Shown here: in pieces, positions 23,501 through 37,118 of the stretch
Position numbering within the stretch: the first letter of the stretch is position 1
Layout of the letters: each line of letters begins with the position of its first letter
Assembly: GCF_000004075.3 (NCBI RefSeq)
Contig: NC_026660.2
Span: 6,634,001 to 6,698,000, forward strand
Direction of reading: 5' to 3'
DNA from: Cucumis sativus
Taxonomy: Eukaryota; Streptophyta; Magnoliopsida; Cucurbitales; Cucurbitaceae
DNA: 64,000 nucleotides
The notes under the pieces: generated by a model
Told to the model about the DNA's origin: nothing
The model's input: the letters and a program-made list of their open reading frames with translations, nothing else
Database searches by the model: none
Program-made: the position numbers and the translations under genes

Positions 23501-25149
23501 CGATTTTGAAATAAATAGAAGTGCTCGTAAAAACAATCTTAATATATATATATATATATATATATTTTTTTGTAAGATAGGTTATAATTAAAATAACTTG
23601 GAAATCATATAATTATTTCACATTAAATCCTCTTTTAGATTCTTCTATAAGTATATGAATCTTTTTTAATAAAATTTAAGTTACAATAATATATATTAGG
23701 TTTATTTCTGTTATTATATGTAAAATACGATAATTTAATAACTTGGTAAAGAATAAAGCTAAAATTGACCACACGTTAATCACTTTATATTACAATTAAT
23801 TTAGTATAAACACGATGACATCGAAATTAAATAAAGATTTAAAAGAATACATGGACTAAATAAACAAAAGAAAAAGTAAGTATGAAAATGAAAAAAAAAT
23901 AGAGAGAGAAAGAGGGGGGTTGTTCAAGTGGGAAAAGATTATGGGATAGCACCCAACTCATGACTTGAGAATAATTTAAGAATATGTTGTCATCAATAAG
24001 AATAATTAAAAGCATTATTGTTTTAAATATCTCTTAACCAAACCAAACCAAACCAAAGCATCTCTTTCTCCCATTTCTTTCTTATTGGACTTCCCTTTTT
24101 TGTTTTTACTTCTTCTTCCTTTTTCCATCTTTATGAACAAAATGACATTGGGTGAATGAACTTTAATTTAATTAGATTAAGTTCTTGGTTCGGAGTATTA
24201 ATTTTGATCATGAGTTAAAAACATAGGTTGGCTGTTGTTTTATAGTAAATTTATCTTTTTAAATTGTTTTTTAAAAATCAAGTTCATGCAAATTACTCAT
24301 TAATTATTTGTATTTGTTTCCTTTTCAACATTTATTTATTAAAATGTCAAGTCAATTTTTAAAAAATTATGCAAGTCTAATTTTACTTCGTTGTTGTTTT
24401 TGTCAACTAATTAGTTTGTTTCTTCTAAATTTTTTTATAATGATTGCCATTTTTTAAAAGTATAATATATAGTTGAATTCATAACTGAAAGTGGTATGGT
24501 CTTTGAAAACATTAGTAAAAAATAATAAATTTGAAGATGAAAAGAGTTTGTATATTTAATTTTTCAAAACAAAAAAACTACAAATAAATAAATATATATA
24601 TACTAGTTTGGGAGAAAAACCAAAAACCAACCATATAGATTAACGTTTCATATTTATTTACTCGTTTGAATCTTTTTTCGGTTCAGTTTCTCATATTTTA
24701 AAATTTACGTTTTTCATCATCTGTCTATTATAATTTAAGCAATTCAAAGTATAAAAGTGTTTTGTAAGAAACATCAAGGATTAATCAGACGTTGTTTCAA
24801 TTTATATGGAGAATTAAGAAGGGAGATTAATATAGAGATGTAACCCATCATGTTTAAAAGAATATCTAATTAGCATATTCAAATTTAAGTTTAGAATATA
24901 TTCTATATTTAAAAAAAAAAACTCAGCTTTTTTTTTACTTTAATGTTTTTAAATTTAAAATGTATTAGAGAAAACAAGAATTTTCAAAATCCTCTACCTT
25001 TAGAACAATCTACATACCATAGTCGATTGAGTGTTGCTCAAGATGACAAATTCAATTTAGATTTGTGTATTATTACCAAAACAAAAAATATTACAACTTT
25101 TGTCAATACAATCATAGTTCAATAAACAAACATTTTTTTATCATTTTAA

Positions 25150-25370
25150 GATTGAACGCTTCATTCCATCAATATTTATTATGTTTCTTTAAATATAATA
25201 AAATAAATTAAAATATTTATAAATATATCAATCTATCACTCATATATTGATAAACACGAATAGATTCTGATATTTTATTATATTTAAATATATTTTAGAC
25301 ATTTTAGACAGTTGTGTTATTTAAGATAATTTTTCTATTTAGTATACTTTACCAAAATGTTTATTAATTT
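25150..25370. repeat. Degenerate dispersed AT-rich repeat, copy 2
   Basis: Shows CTATCACTCATATATTGAT and TCTGATATTTTATTATATTT followed by GTTATTTAAGATAATTTTTC. The last segment is the reverse-complement counterpart of the start of copy 1, so this copy lies in the opposite orientation. Confidence 0.45.
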
Positions 25371-25574
25371 TTTTAACTTGAATATAGCTCAATAAAAAAA
25401 TTATCTATGGATCTTGTACCATATAGTTGATAAGATCTGGCCATACACGTGGCATTTTATATTTTGGCACTCAAGAATACCCATGGGGAATGTGAAAATT
25501 GAATAAAGAATTATTGACAACTAATCATTAGTTAAAATAATTAAACATTTCGGTTTTTTCTTTTTCACAAAGCA

Positions 25575-25640
25575 TTTTGGGCCCAGTGGGCCCTCCAAAC
25601 CAGCCCATTAAAGTGGCCTTTTTGCCTGATGGCGACATGT
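25575..25640. promoter_or_regulatory. GC-rich island with paired GGGCCC palindromes
   Basis: GGGCCC at 25579-25584 and again at 25588-25593, followed by AGCCCATTAAAGTGGCC, all site II-like elements. No downstream coding sequence was found on either strand, so it could be a relict promoter. Confidence 0.3.
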
Positions 25641-27703
25641 CGAATGTCATTGATGGTGGGAAGTTGCCAAACTCCCAATTTTTTTTCCCTCTTAACCTTC
25701 ATTTTCCAATTTCAATGTAGTAAACTACTAATATACCCTTTAACTATATCGTGTATTATTCCATTAAAAGTGACCGAAGTTTAATTACTCTTTTTTTCCT
25801 TTACAAAAATTCAAAGGATATTTATGTAATTTTGATTTTGTTTAGTTGTTAATTTTAGTGAACAAGACAGCTCAACGACATCTAATAATTAACAGTTTGC
25901 TTTAATTAACCTAATTAATCTCAAACTTTGGTTAATTGCGTGTGATAAGTGGAAACCATGTAGGTTCATTATTATATTTTTATTTTTATTAAATAAATGA
26001 CTTAAATACAAGTTCAATATTTCCACCTTATATATTGTAAAAAAAAAAAAATTAACGACGAAAAATCGAATTTTCAATCACAAAGAGATGATGTGTATGC
26101 CAACTACTTCTTAGCTATAAGTTCACTTTGACAAACAATCGATAATCAACTCAAAATTATTATCAATAAAGTGTATACATAGTTAATCACTACAACAAAT
26201 TTGATAAATTTTATGATTACAAAAATATCATAAACTCATTTTAGTCTCTAAAGCACAATTAACGACACTTAAAAAATTTATCATTTTAACAACTTTTATG
26301 TACAGACAACGATATTATACAATTACTGATATTGACTAATTGTTTATAACAATTTGTTGTTATCAATGAATGACTTTATCAACTAATACTAGGTGAGACT
26401 AACGTATGATTTGTCAATATAATCGAAAGACCATCGATTACCTAATTGTGATAAGTGCATACCCACTTGTATAGCAAAGTCATCCATTGAGCTATTTGAG
26501 TCATATAAGAAGTACACTTCTTATCTTTTAATAATACATAGAGAGTAAAAAACACCACCCAAAGCATATCAATAAAGTTTTACCTTCTTTTGTTTTATTT
26601 TTCATTTTTAACTCAAAAGACTATTCTAATTTAAACATTAAATTAAAGGGTGTTTGATATTCATTACATTGGTGTTATACCTAATCAATATATTTGGTCT
26701 TTAAAAATTCATACTTGTTTAATTTTCTTGTAATTTCTCAAACACGTTATTTGATTAAATTGTGAATTTGATATTTATAGTTTGAAAAAAAAAAAAAGTA
26801 GAATTGAGTCGATATAACATTTCAAATTTAATTTTATTGTTCGATAAAATCTCATGTAAATTGTCTAAAACAAATTTACAATCTAACCGATCTATAAAAG
26901 TAAAAAAATATATTAATTTCTTATATAGTTCTAAAAATTTGGTTTGAAATTTCAAAAACACTGTTAAAGTGTCAACACCAATACAAATAGATTATTAATA
27001 GACGAAAAAATTATACTTTTCGAACTGAATTTTTATAATCCAAATCATAATCACAGTGCTTTTAATTTTTCCATATATAAACATATCTCTACTCTACTAA
27101 CCATGATAAAAAAATTCACCGATATGTTGAAATTTCTACGTTTCTATGGGTTTGACAATATGAATAGGCAAATTTACAAAATACTAAAATTAAACAACCT
27201 AATATGCTTACAACATACATGTTAGTTATCTAATTAAAAAATTCAAGGAGTAATTTTAATCCCATGAGAGAAAATTTTGAAAAGTAAGCAAGAGACAACC
27301 CCATGCCTACCACTAAAAACAAAAAAAACTAAAATGCATAGATAACACTTAAGAGAAAAACACAAGTAAAGATAATAGGATGAAATTAGACTATATCAAC
27401 TTTGAATTGAATAATTGGTCTATAAACGATAAATATTTCATCCACTTTATTACTTCAAAATACTTTTACAATGATATGATATTGTCTACTTTAAGTATAC
27501 ATTTTCATAACTTTGTTTTTAGTTCTGTTCCAAAGCCTAATATGAATAAAGATAGTTGTCATCTAATCCATGTGGGACTTCTATTGTATTAACAATGTAT
27601 ATATATATGTAACTAATTTGAGGGTTAAAAGCAATTGAAAGAGATGTGGGAAATGGAAAGGGAAAGGCAATAGTTGGCATCCATCATTTCTTTTGGAAGC
27701 AAC

Positions 27704-27706
<3 letters not shown>

Positions 27707-27746
<40 letters not shown>
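27707..27746. repeat. (AG)20 microsatellite
   Basis: Twenty uninterrupted AG units on the plus strand. Confidence 0.97.
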
Positions 27747-27749
<3 letters not shown>

Positions 27750-30486
27750 AAGTTGATAATTAAGCCCACTTTGGCCTTCCAAAGTCCTAAAGACATCACC
27801 AAATTATCCATTTCCCATTCACATTACAGTAAAGTATATTTTTTGTTTCTGAATGTTTCATTAATAGGATTAAAAAGTTCATTAAAGTATTTCTTTTTAA
27901 ATGAATTGTTATACTTTTTTCTGTTTTTTTTATAAATATAATAAAATTATACTCTCTATCAATAGTAGACTACATATGTATTATGATACACCAAACAATA
28001 GCTTATCATATTATATTTTCTTTAAAGAAATTGTATTAAATAATTTGAAGATTTTTTCTTGGGAAACGAACCAAATTTAGATATATTAAACACAAAAGTA
28101 AAGATAAAGAAATAAATAAAAATATTAATAGTAATATAGGAATTGAAAAGTAGGGATGGGGTCAGTGTAAAAGCTACTCTCAATCTGCTGCCTAATAATG
28201 CCCACTTCAATCATTGAGTTTTCAGAGAAACAAAAGGAAGAAGTAAGGTAAAGAAAGCTACCTCTTGGCCTATACTTATCATTAACATGCAAATTAATCT
28301 AACATTTTTCCTTTTCTTTTCCATTCTAATATACTACACCAAACAGCCAGGAATCCACATCTCAACCCATACAATAAAAGGTAAAGAAACCACTCAAGTT
28401 ATGAAAAAAAATGTTTTAAAGTCAAAAAAGACATTTTAAGTTATGAAACGATAATTAGCTGTATATAGTATAGTTCGACTAATCACTTGAGATAAATGTA
28501 TAGTGGTGATCTATGAACATGTAAATTATGCTCAGACTAAATCTTACACTTGAAAAATCAAACAATTTTTAAAATCCAAACTAACAAACCTAAGCGAGCT
28601 AGTTTTGATATTATCCCAAGGTAAAATCATGTGAGAGCATAGACCCATAATGGAAAGACTTGGAAATGGGTGTTCTTTTGATGTTTGAGTGTTGATTACT
28701 AATTATGGGGTCTACTATTCATTTATTAGTTTACAAGTTTGGATGTTGAAGAGTATGACCTTATAACTAATCAGAATAATTAAACTTATGGTTGTCGAGT
28801 TTAATGTCGAGTTTAAAGCTTTATGAAAAAGAAAAAGAAAAAGTTGATTAAAGAGTTCACTGTATTTTTTTTACTCAATAAATACATAAATATCAACAAC
28901 TTGAAAAATACAGTCAACTAAAAAGTCAAACGAATTGGATTAAATTAATTAGAAGCTTATTTAAGCTAATAAATTTTAGGTAGGGTAAAATATTCTAATT
29001 ATTCGTTTGTTTTGTATATATAGCTAAGTAATTGGGTGGACGTAAAAATAAGTCGATTTTAGTTACGTTTAATTACCTAACTTATGGATGTAAATTACAA
29101 ATGTAAGTTGTGATATTTACAGATTCACCAAATTAATAAAGTGTGGTGGGAATATATTTAGCAATAAAGTTGTTGGAAGTTTAGGAGTGATAGATAGAGA
29201 AAGTGATAGAACATTTAATTTGGGTTTAAAGTGTTTAATACAAATGACTAAATAAATTGAGACACAAAGAAAGGACAGAAGGGTTGGTTTTCCATTTATT
29301 GCACTTTTTCTTTTATTGCATTCTTAATAATTGTTCTTGGGTAATTTTATTCCACTATTTCCATGTGTCTCTACTACAATTAATTACACACTAGGTAATT
29401 TATTTATATTGGTTAATTTTATTATCACAGACTAACATTTAATTTTATTATGGTTTATGGACTATAGCTATAGCTATCTCTTGAACATTCGAGTTGAACT
29501 TATGTGTTGTACGGTTTCACTCTACCCAATTCAAAATTTGCTAATGTCAAGTTTTTTTTATTTAAAAAGTAATTATTATTGTTATATGTATGGTTAGAAC
29601 AAAAAAAAATGAAGTATAAAAAATAGGACTTAAGTATCCCGTTATTTCTATAAATATTTAATGAGTATGGAGTCTTAAGTACATTTAAATATAAAATGTA
29701 TATAACATTCAATGGAAGAGGAGTTAGGAAATACACTCACACATATAAATTTAATGTAACATATTAGGTTTTATGAGTAATTTTGTATCAATGCTACGTA
29801 ACTAACTTGAACTAATGTTTGATATATTTTTTTTTGGTATTGGTATTTGAGCAAATATTGGGTTCTAATTGTATGATATTTGAGTTGATATCACCTTGTG
29901 ATTGTGGTTGGACCCCATGTGTAAACTTGGGCTTCAATAAATTGGGCTTCCATTTAACTTCAAGCATAGGCCTACCTATCTATGGATCGTTTGTAATTCG
30001 TTCCTAAGTGTTAATGCACATTAATTAGTTTATAGATAATTAAAATCAATTAACTTTTACTATTTTTCATCGCATTAAAAGTTAATTATATTTTTTTCTT
30101 CGTGATTATTTTTAGTAGGTAACTAAAAATACCAACCGTAACATTTTGAGACATAGCTTTTTGTCACTAAAATTAAATAAAAAAGTTTAAATAAAAAAGT
30201 TTAAATAATAAAATGTATACTTTTTTTTTTTTTTTTTATCAAAACCATTAGCTTTTTGTCACTAATATGTATTCATTGTGATAAAATTGATATTTTTTTT
30301 AAGTGTAACACATGGAATTTGTAATATCAACTTCTGAAAAAGCTTACGTTTAAGATCATGATTTGATATTAGAATAAGTTAGTAATACTAATTTATTTAC
30401 CCGGTTGATGGTAGAAGATGGATGTGGACTAAGTCATGGTAGCTTGGTAGCTTTGAGCAATGATGGTTCTATCAATGGCGTAAAAA

Positions 30487-30550
30487 ATGGGTGGCGCTGT
30501 AAATTCAACGAGCCGAGCCGACAGCAAAGACGAGGAACTTTTCAAGTTAG
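30487..30550 (+). other. Candidate first coding exon of the TIGR01589 gene
   Basis: An ATG at 30487 opens a reading MGGAVNSTSRADSKDEELFK that looks like a real N-terminus. The surroundings look like a 5' leader (pyrimidine-rich 30660-30750, and a good GTGAGT donor near 30771 that could end a non-coding exon). Splicing at 30550/30551 would join out of phase to 32359, so either a shorter exon ending at 30498, or an unseen small exon, or a leader-only role is needed. Confidence 0.3.
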
Positions 30551-32358
30551 GTTTTATTCTCTTCGGTTTCCCTTTCTATTTCTAGCGTTTTATTTTCCAC
30601 CATTTTCCCGGAAAATAATCGAAGTTATAAATCCCAAAACTTTGCTTTGTCCTACTCCCATTTCCCCATAGATTTCCCCCTTCTCTTCACCCTCACACCG
30701 TCTTTTCTCTGTTTTCAGTACTCCCATTTCCATCTTTATAATACCCACTTTGCCAAATCTGTTGTAATGTGAGTTTCTATCGTAATGGAGTTCTTAATCC
30801 TCGATTCTGAGCGTTTTCTGTTATATTTGATGCCTTTGAGCTGTCTTTGAATCTAAAATTTGTAAGGGTTTGTAATGATTTTTTTTTTTATTTTTTTATG
30901 TTAGATATTTCTAAATTTTGAGCTTCGTGGAGAAGTTTTATTGAGATTGGGTGGTATTTTTGAGTTCCAGAATCTTGGTGTTAGTAAGACTGCTAGATCC
31001 TTGCTACCTTTTTCTTTTATTCTTATTCACTATTGAACTATTTGTTTGGCTTTCTTGCATTGGGGTTTATCTTAACTTTGTGAAGAAGTTGTAATTTGGA
31101 TTGTTCTTTGATAGTATAAAATGTGAATGATTTGAGCTTGATTTGGATCTGGTAACTCTGCTTATTGTTTTTAAAATATTTTGTTGACCTTTTGTTGTAC
31201 TGGAAAACAATTCTTTAAGCTGAAATCAAGTCATTTTCTTACTCGAAATCCGTGCCTTTGGTGATTAATTCTTTATTAGGGAAAAAGAGTGGAAAAGTGG
31301 AGTTTAGTTCCTTATTTTAATTGTCATTACAGAATCTAAAAGTGCCAGGATGGAAGTTCTGTGCAGAACACCCTGGGCCTTTTTATTGTTATTTTATTCT
31401 TTTGGAAAAATTTTCAAGTATTAGGTGAGCACATGCTTTGTTATTTGGTCGTTTTCTCTCTCTTAATTTTTCATTATGAAGAGAAACCATGGAAATTAAT
31501 CAAACATTGACAAGATGATAAAAAAAAACAATATGCAATGTTTCCTTACTCGAATGGACACTTCTATAACATTTGACGAATAACATAATTTAAGTAGATA
31601 AAGGAAATACCATTAGTGTTTTGATTATAGTTCGAAATTATTTGCTTTCATTTATGTTGTTTCTTACTCTAAATTATATGCTCATCAACCAATTTCAGGG
31701 GGATCAAAATAAATCTTCTATTATCAGGTTGAAACTTTTCCACTTCATGTGTCCAGTATGTACAATCCCATAAATATCATTTGAGGAGTATCTAGTCCAT
31801 CGAAAAAAGGGAGAAAAGAAAAAAAGAAGGATGTGGTTATCTTGCATTTTGATAATATGAAGACTACACAGGTTATTCCCTATCTTTTGATTATGAGTCA
31901 TCCTCTTACGTAGTTGCTTTAATTTATTCACTTCATTTTATAAACCTCATTCAATCTATGGTATAAAATAGGTTTTGAAAAAGTGATGAGAATATTTCAT
32001 TTTTGTAAAGTGTATAACTCTTGGTAATTTTTCTTAGATCTCACAAGTACTGTCGGAGGACACTGTGCAGCATTATAGCAAGCTAGGATTTATATAGACA
32101 GTGGAAAACACCATCACTGATAATTAAACCTTACTCAGAAAAAGTGCATAGCTAATGCATAAATCTCTATCGTTTTCATTATGTTTATTCAATCCAGTAA
32201 TACTGCGTATAGATGTAGTTTGTAGCATTGCCATAAACATGTCTATGAACAATCTTTCTTAAGTACCTGTTTCATCGAAAACAAAACTGGAAATGAGAAA
32301 TTTTTCTTTCATATATTGCCTGCTACTATGTTCTAATAGACCTCTTTGGAGTTCACAG

Positions 32359-35300
32359 GGCACCAAAGAACCAGCTCAAGCTTCTCGTGATTCAGCAAAT
32401 GACAAAGCAATTGAGAAAGCAAATGACAAAGTAAATACAACTGAGGCACCTATTACAGATTCAAGTTCTGTATCGGCAACAAGCAAAGATAGCAAGAGAG
32501 TCTCACCTCAAGATATTGAATTTGTAAGATGAAATATCACCAGTTTAGAAGCAGTGTTCTTTTCATCCTCCTGTTTCATCCTCATCTTTCCAGTTATCCA
32601 TATTTGTGAAGCTGTGATGACTTGATCAATTCTTTAAAATTGGTGTTTTAGGTCCAGAATTTAATTGAGCGATGCTTGCAATTATACATGAATAGAGATG
32701 AGGTGGTTAAAACACTCCTGACTCGTGCAAGAATTGATCCAGGATTTACAACTCTGGGTATACATGGAACTTACTTGAATAGTTTACTATTATCATTTCG
32801 TTTTTCTCAATTGAATATAACACCTTGTTCTTTATCAAATTTGCACACATGCTCCTAATGTATGTACCTGGTTTCAATTTTGTTCATATCGTCTTACAAA
32901 TTTCAATTTAATATTTAACTTTTTATTGATTTTTAAAAGCATCCCTTATTAGGAAATTTTGTTAAAATTGTAACATCTATTAAAAGATTTATGACTAGAA
33001 TTGAAATTTTAAAGACGTCTGATGCAAAATTGTAACCTACTATATTTAATTAGCGCTAAAATTGCCCTTATCTATGACCTCCATTTCAATTTTGCTTGTG
33101 AGAATTTAAAGTTTCTATAGGCCTTATTGTAGTTGGGTGGAGCCTTTTTCTTTAGTTAGGCTTCCTTTTGTTAGCTCGGTTTTCTCGTAGGCGCTAAATT
33201 TCTTGTTTTCTCATTCATTTTTTCTCAATAAAAGTTCGGTTATTCATTTAAAAGAAAAGTTTAGAAGTTTGAATTGTGATAACCAAGATTGAGTGTAATG
33301 TAACAAAAAGAAGGAAAAAAAAAAAGAAATTTTAAATGATCATGTACGATGTAGGTTTTAGAAGATTCTTATTTGAAGTTTAATTATCTGTTTGTATAAA
33401 TGCTGCATGATTTTCATTAAAGTATATAATTTTATATCCTCTTAATTCAGTATGGCAGAAATTGGAAGAAGAAAATGCCGACTTTTTCCGAGCTTATTAT
33501 ATAAGGTTGAAATTGAAAAAACAAATCCTCTTATTCAACCATTTGCTTGAGCACCAATATCACCTCATGAAGTATCCTATGCCTCCCAAGGTTCCATTGG
33601 CACCTATTCAGAATGGGATTCACCCTATGCCTGGTAAGTTGGTTCCTTTTCTACAATATGCTTATTTGGATTCACACTTGATACTTATTCTCCATCATAA
33701 TCATATAGTGTACCATCAGGTACGCCACACTCATTTGCTTTCCATTCTTCCAAATATCCTCAACCTTATACTTTAGTGATTGAATTACTTTAGTTTATAA
33801 ACTCGAACTTTTTGCAGTGCAGTTAATAATAATAGCTTACCTATGGGGTACCCGGTTCTTCAGCAATCGATGGCTCCAGTCCCAGGTCAACCCCATATTG
33901 ATACTATGGGTAACGGAATATCAAGTTGTCATATAGTCAATGGAGTCCCTGCACCAAGTAACTATCATCCTATTCGGATGAATTCTGGGAACGAGTAAGT
34001 TTTTGTGTTAGGATCCCCTTGGTCCCTCCTTCTATCGTTGATGTCATGATAGCATTAACTAGTTTGTATTCATTGCGATCACAATCAGCAATTTTCCTTC
34101 TGAATTTTAAATCTGCTACGGCTCTAACTTTTTTCTTGTGCTTAATAGTAACAATTTTTTGTTGGAAATAGCCACCACTTAATAGTATAGTATGTAGAGT
34201 TTGTCCATCCAGATTTTGCAAATCCCCTATATTTGTTTTTTGGTGACTACTAGAATCATAGTTTCAATTGTTAAAGTATAGCAAACAACAATACTGCTGA
34301 TGTGGCTTCTGTTCTTTCCACCAAACAGAGCATTGTCATCCATGTCAGAGGTTCCTGTGAGTCCTACATCTGTGGCATCCAGTGGTCATTTCCCATTCTC
34401 GGCATCAGAAATCTCCGGAATTGGAGCAGAAGCTTCAACTCTTGAGACTGCCTTCACGGCAGATGTTGCAAATTCTGTGGGTTTGCAACTTCCAGCAGAT
34501 GGTACAGATGGAAATTCTCGGGATTCTTTTAGATCACTTGATCAAATTCAATGGAATTTTAGTCTGACAGATCTTACAGCAGATTTGTCAAATTTGGGAG
34601 GTAATACCTTGCTTGAAGTTTACCATTTATTTCTCATATATTTTGTTCGATGGTATTATCTTGACTTGTTTCCATTCTTTTCAACTACTGCAGATTTAGG
34701 AGCTTTGGGAAATTATCCTGGGTCTCCGTTCCTGCCTTCTGATTCAGATATTTTGCTTGATTCTCCAGAGAATGAGGATTTAGGTACCTAATTACATATT
34801 CTCTTTAATTCTATCTTCCAACCGTTATCATATCTCTCTTTCTCAAAAACTTCTTTTTAATCAAATAATAATAATAGAGAGAAAAAAACGAAAAAGATGA
34901 AAAGGAAACAAAAAGAAGAGGAAAACAAAATTCTAAGTCCTATTATTCATGCTAATGATTTTAATGCATTTATCTTTATAAAGTATCATTTCATTCTGCT
35001 CAACATCTTCGCTAAACATCAGAGGGATGATCTGCATGCAGCTGTTAAACCCTAGACCTAAACACTTGTGTAGCATATCCACGCTTCTTTCTTTTTGTTT
35101 ATGATCATCATTTTGATCACAAGTAATAACAAGTACCAACCACCAGGTTCTCCCTGCAAATGTGATGAACTTTACTAAATCACTAGCGAACCAAAGTGAT
35201 ATGAGCCTCAAAAATAATTTGATAGTTCGTCTCTTCCAACTCTTGACTTCTGAATCTGAAATTGTCTCCCATCTATCTACTTTAGCTTCCCTAAATACTC

Positions 35301-35521
35301 TCATCTGATTCCTTTCTCCAACCTGCCATCTAAGTGGGCTGCAAGTTATACTTATACCGGGACCGGTGTTTATGATTCAGAATGGCATTATTAAGTTTTG
35401 CAGTTGAATAACTACATCATTGTGTACTGCTTGATAACTATTTAATCTTGCAGTTGAGGAGTTTTTCGTTGATTCAGTGCCTGGGCCACCGGGCTCGCAA
35501 TCGGATGAGGAGAAAACTTAG
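32359..35521 (+). CDS. Plant-specific TIGR01589-domain protein (first exon unresolved)
   Basis: Exons 32359-32523, 32652-32757, 33451-33633, 33823-33994, 34329-34600, 34694-34783 and 35454-35521 splice in frame to 351 residues ending at TAG. Residues 1-55 are Ser/Thr/Lys-rich. The TIGR01589 domain follows at about 56-110 (FVQNLIERCLQLYMNRDEVV, DPGFTTLVWQKLEEEN, FFRAYYIRLKLKKQI). The remainder is Pro/Ser-rich with acidic SPFLPSDSD and VEEFF motifs that could recruit partners. The domain is plant-specific; short members in Arabidopsis have been described as repressors of photosynthetic genes, and whether this longer type acts likewise is unknown. The coding start must lie upstream, since the first exon opens in phase 0 without an ATG. 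A candidate ATG at 30487 begins a plausible N-terminus, but its natural donor (30550) is out of phase. A donor after 30498 (before GTAAAT) would keep frame. Confidence 0.85.
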
Positions 35522-36871
35522 ACGCAAGGTTAGGCAGCCAGCGTCTCATTCCACTTTGATTAGTTTGGTTAAGATGAAATCAAGTCAATAACTAATAAGC
35601 CTTTGCTAGAAATTTTGTGGGGACTGTTACCTTAAGATTGGAACATCTTGAAATCGATTGCGGTTAGCTCGTATGCTTTGTATGATTTTCATGAGTAGAA
35701 AAGTAGACAATACCAGTTCAGGAATTTCTCTACATTGCTCTTTTACAAAGCTCTTTTAACAATTTGAAAGTTGAGGCTATGATTTGCTTTCATATGTGTT
35801 TTTGTTGGCTGCCTTTCTGGATTTCTGTTCAAATTGGTTTTCATTTTCTCTGATCCTTTTTAAGGTTCCTTTAGTCTGCAAAACAGACCTCAAACAATGT
35901 CTATTACTTATGTATATCATCAATTGGCATAACGTGTTGTCTACAACTGATTAGATATTGTTTTGAAATTGGGTTTAAATGCTATTTTTCCACTATAGTT
36001 CCAAATTTTGTTCCTTTTAGTTTCTTATACTGTGTACTCTAATTTCTCTATTTTAGAAAAGTGGTTAGCCTAGTCTTTGTTCAGTTTATCTTTCAAGTAA
36101 TACTTTCAAAAGGTATTTTAAGGAGTTTGCAAATATATTGACCCAAATGGATAAAAGCTAAAAGCTTATATAGTATTTAAGCCTTCAAAGTAAAATGAAT
36201 TATTATTATCATAAGAATTGGCTTCAAGAATTTAGAAGTTGTCTTTGATAGAGAGTTGAATAATTTGATCAACATTCCTACTTTCTTAATCTCTGTTGTA
36301 GTGATAGTTTAAGATTGATCCTTTGGGTAAGCTCAGGTTATCACTAGTAAATGGAGTCAAGTCAATTTGTTGTTGGCTTATAGAAGCTTGAACAACCAAA
36401 AAACACTTCGAAAAAAGTTCACAAACCAAAACATCTCTCCTGTTCATACACTTTATATGGCTGACACAATTTTCTCGAAGTCATTGGATCGTTTTCTTGA
36501 TCAAGAATCGTCTATCTTCTTCTATAATGTTCTATAAAGCGTCTCCGTAATAAAATCTACAAGTATTGCAATAACTTTTTGTTAAAAACTTCAACACTAT
36601 TGTTGAGTTGTGCCAATAAATCAAAAAGATAAATGCAATAGCTGCATAAAATTAAGAGTTTAATGCTCTTCAAATTCAATGTTATGTACTGTACATTTTC
36701 TTCTCTGCTTATAAGATTGAAATTTCATTCCATCTCTTTAGTTAAAATTTCACCTTCTTACAAGATTAGGCACAGAAAGTGATGTCTGAGTTTTTTTGTA
36801 CTTTTCAATTCATATTGATCTGAACTAAATACATTCCGTTCTAAAAGAAAATTATTGCATTTCAAACATAC
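35522..36871. other. Intergenic: 3' flank of the TIGR01589 gene up to the retrotransposon
   Basis: AT-rich, T-run-rich 3' untranslated and flanking sequence with no credible coding frame, domain or RNA gene. Confidence 0.6.
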
Positions 36872-36876
36872 CTTTC

Positions 36877-37077
36877 TATTTAGAGTTAACTAACCCAGTT
36901 AGTTTTTAGTCAGCATCAATATTGTTACACTAGTATATTTCTGTTATTACACTGGTATATTTCTATTATTACACTGGTATATTTCTGTTATTAAAACCGT
37001 TGTAATAATTGGCTATTTATATGCCCTATTCAATTCAAATAAATCAAGAAAGAGTTTATTTACCTTCTGCCTTGATA
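36877..37077 (+). repeat. 5' LTR (201 bp) with three 22-bp tandem units
   Basis: Starts TATTTAGAGTTAACTAACCC and ends CTTCTGCCTTGATA, directly before the primer-binding site. It contains three adjacent 22-bp units at 36927-36948, 36949-36970 and 36971-36992; the 3' LTR has only one. The two extra units plus one extra T account exactly for the 45-base length difference. Confidence 0.93.
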
Positions 37078-37118
37078 TGGTATCAATTGAGTTTTAAAAT
37101 TTTCTTCAAATTGTCACC

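Larger units (their letters stand above)
17525..30486. other. 13-kb AT-rich gene desert
   Basis: No frame in this stretch has codon structure, splice continuity or a recognisable domain. It holds poly-A/T runs, short AT microsatellites (near 21043, 21660, 23545), two degenerate copies of a dispersed repeat (about 20280-20500 and 25150-25370), an AG repeat at 27707-27746, and promoter-like GC-richer islands at 18672-18880, 19725-19800 and 25575-25640. I scanned by eye for familiar conserved miRNA sequences and saw none; that is not an exhaustive search. Confidence 0.6.
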
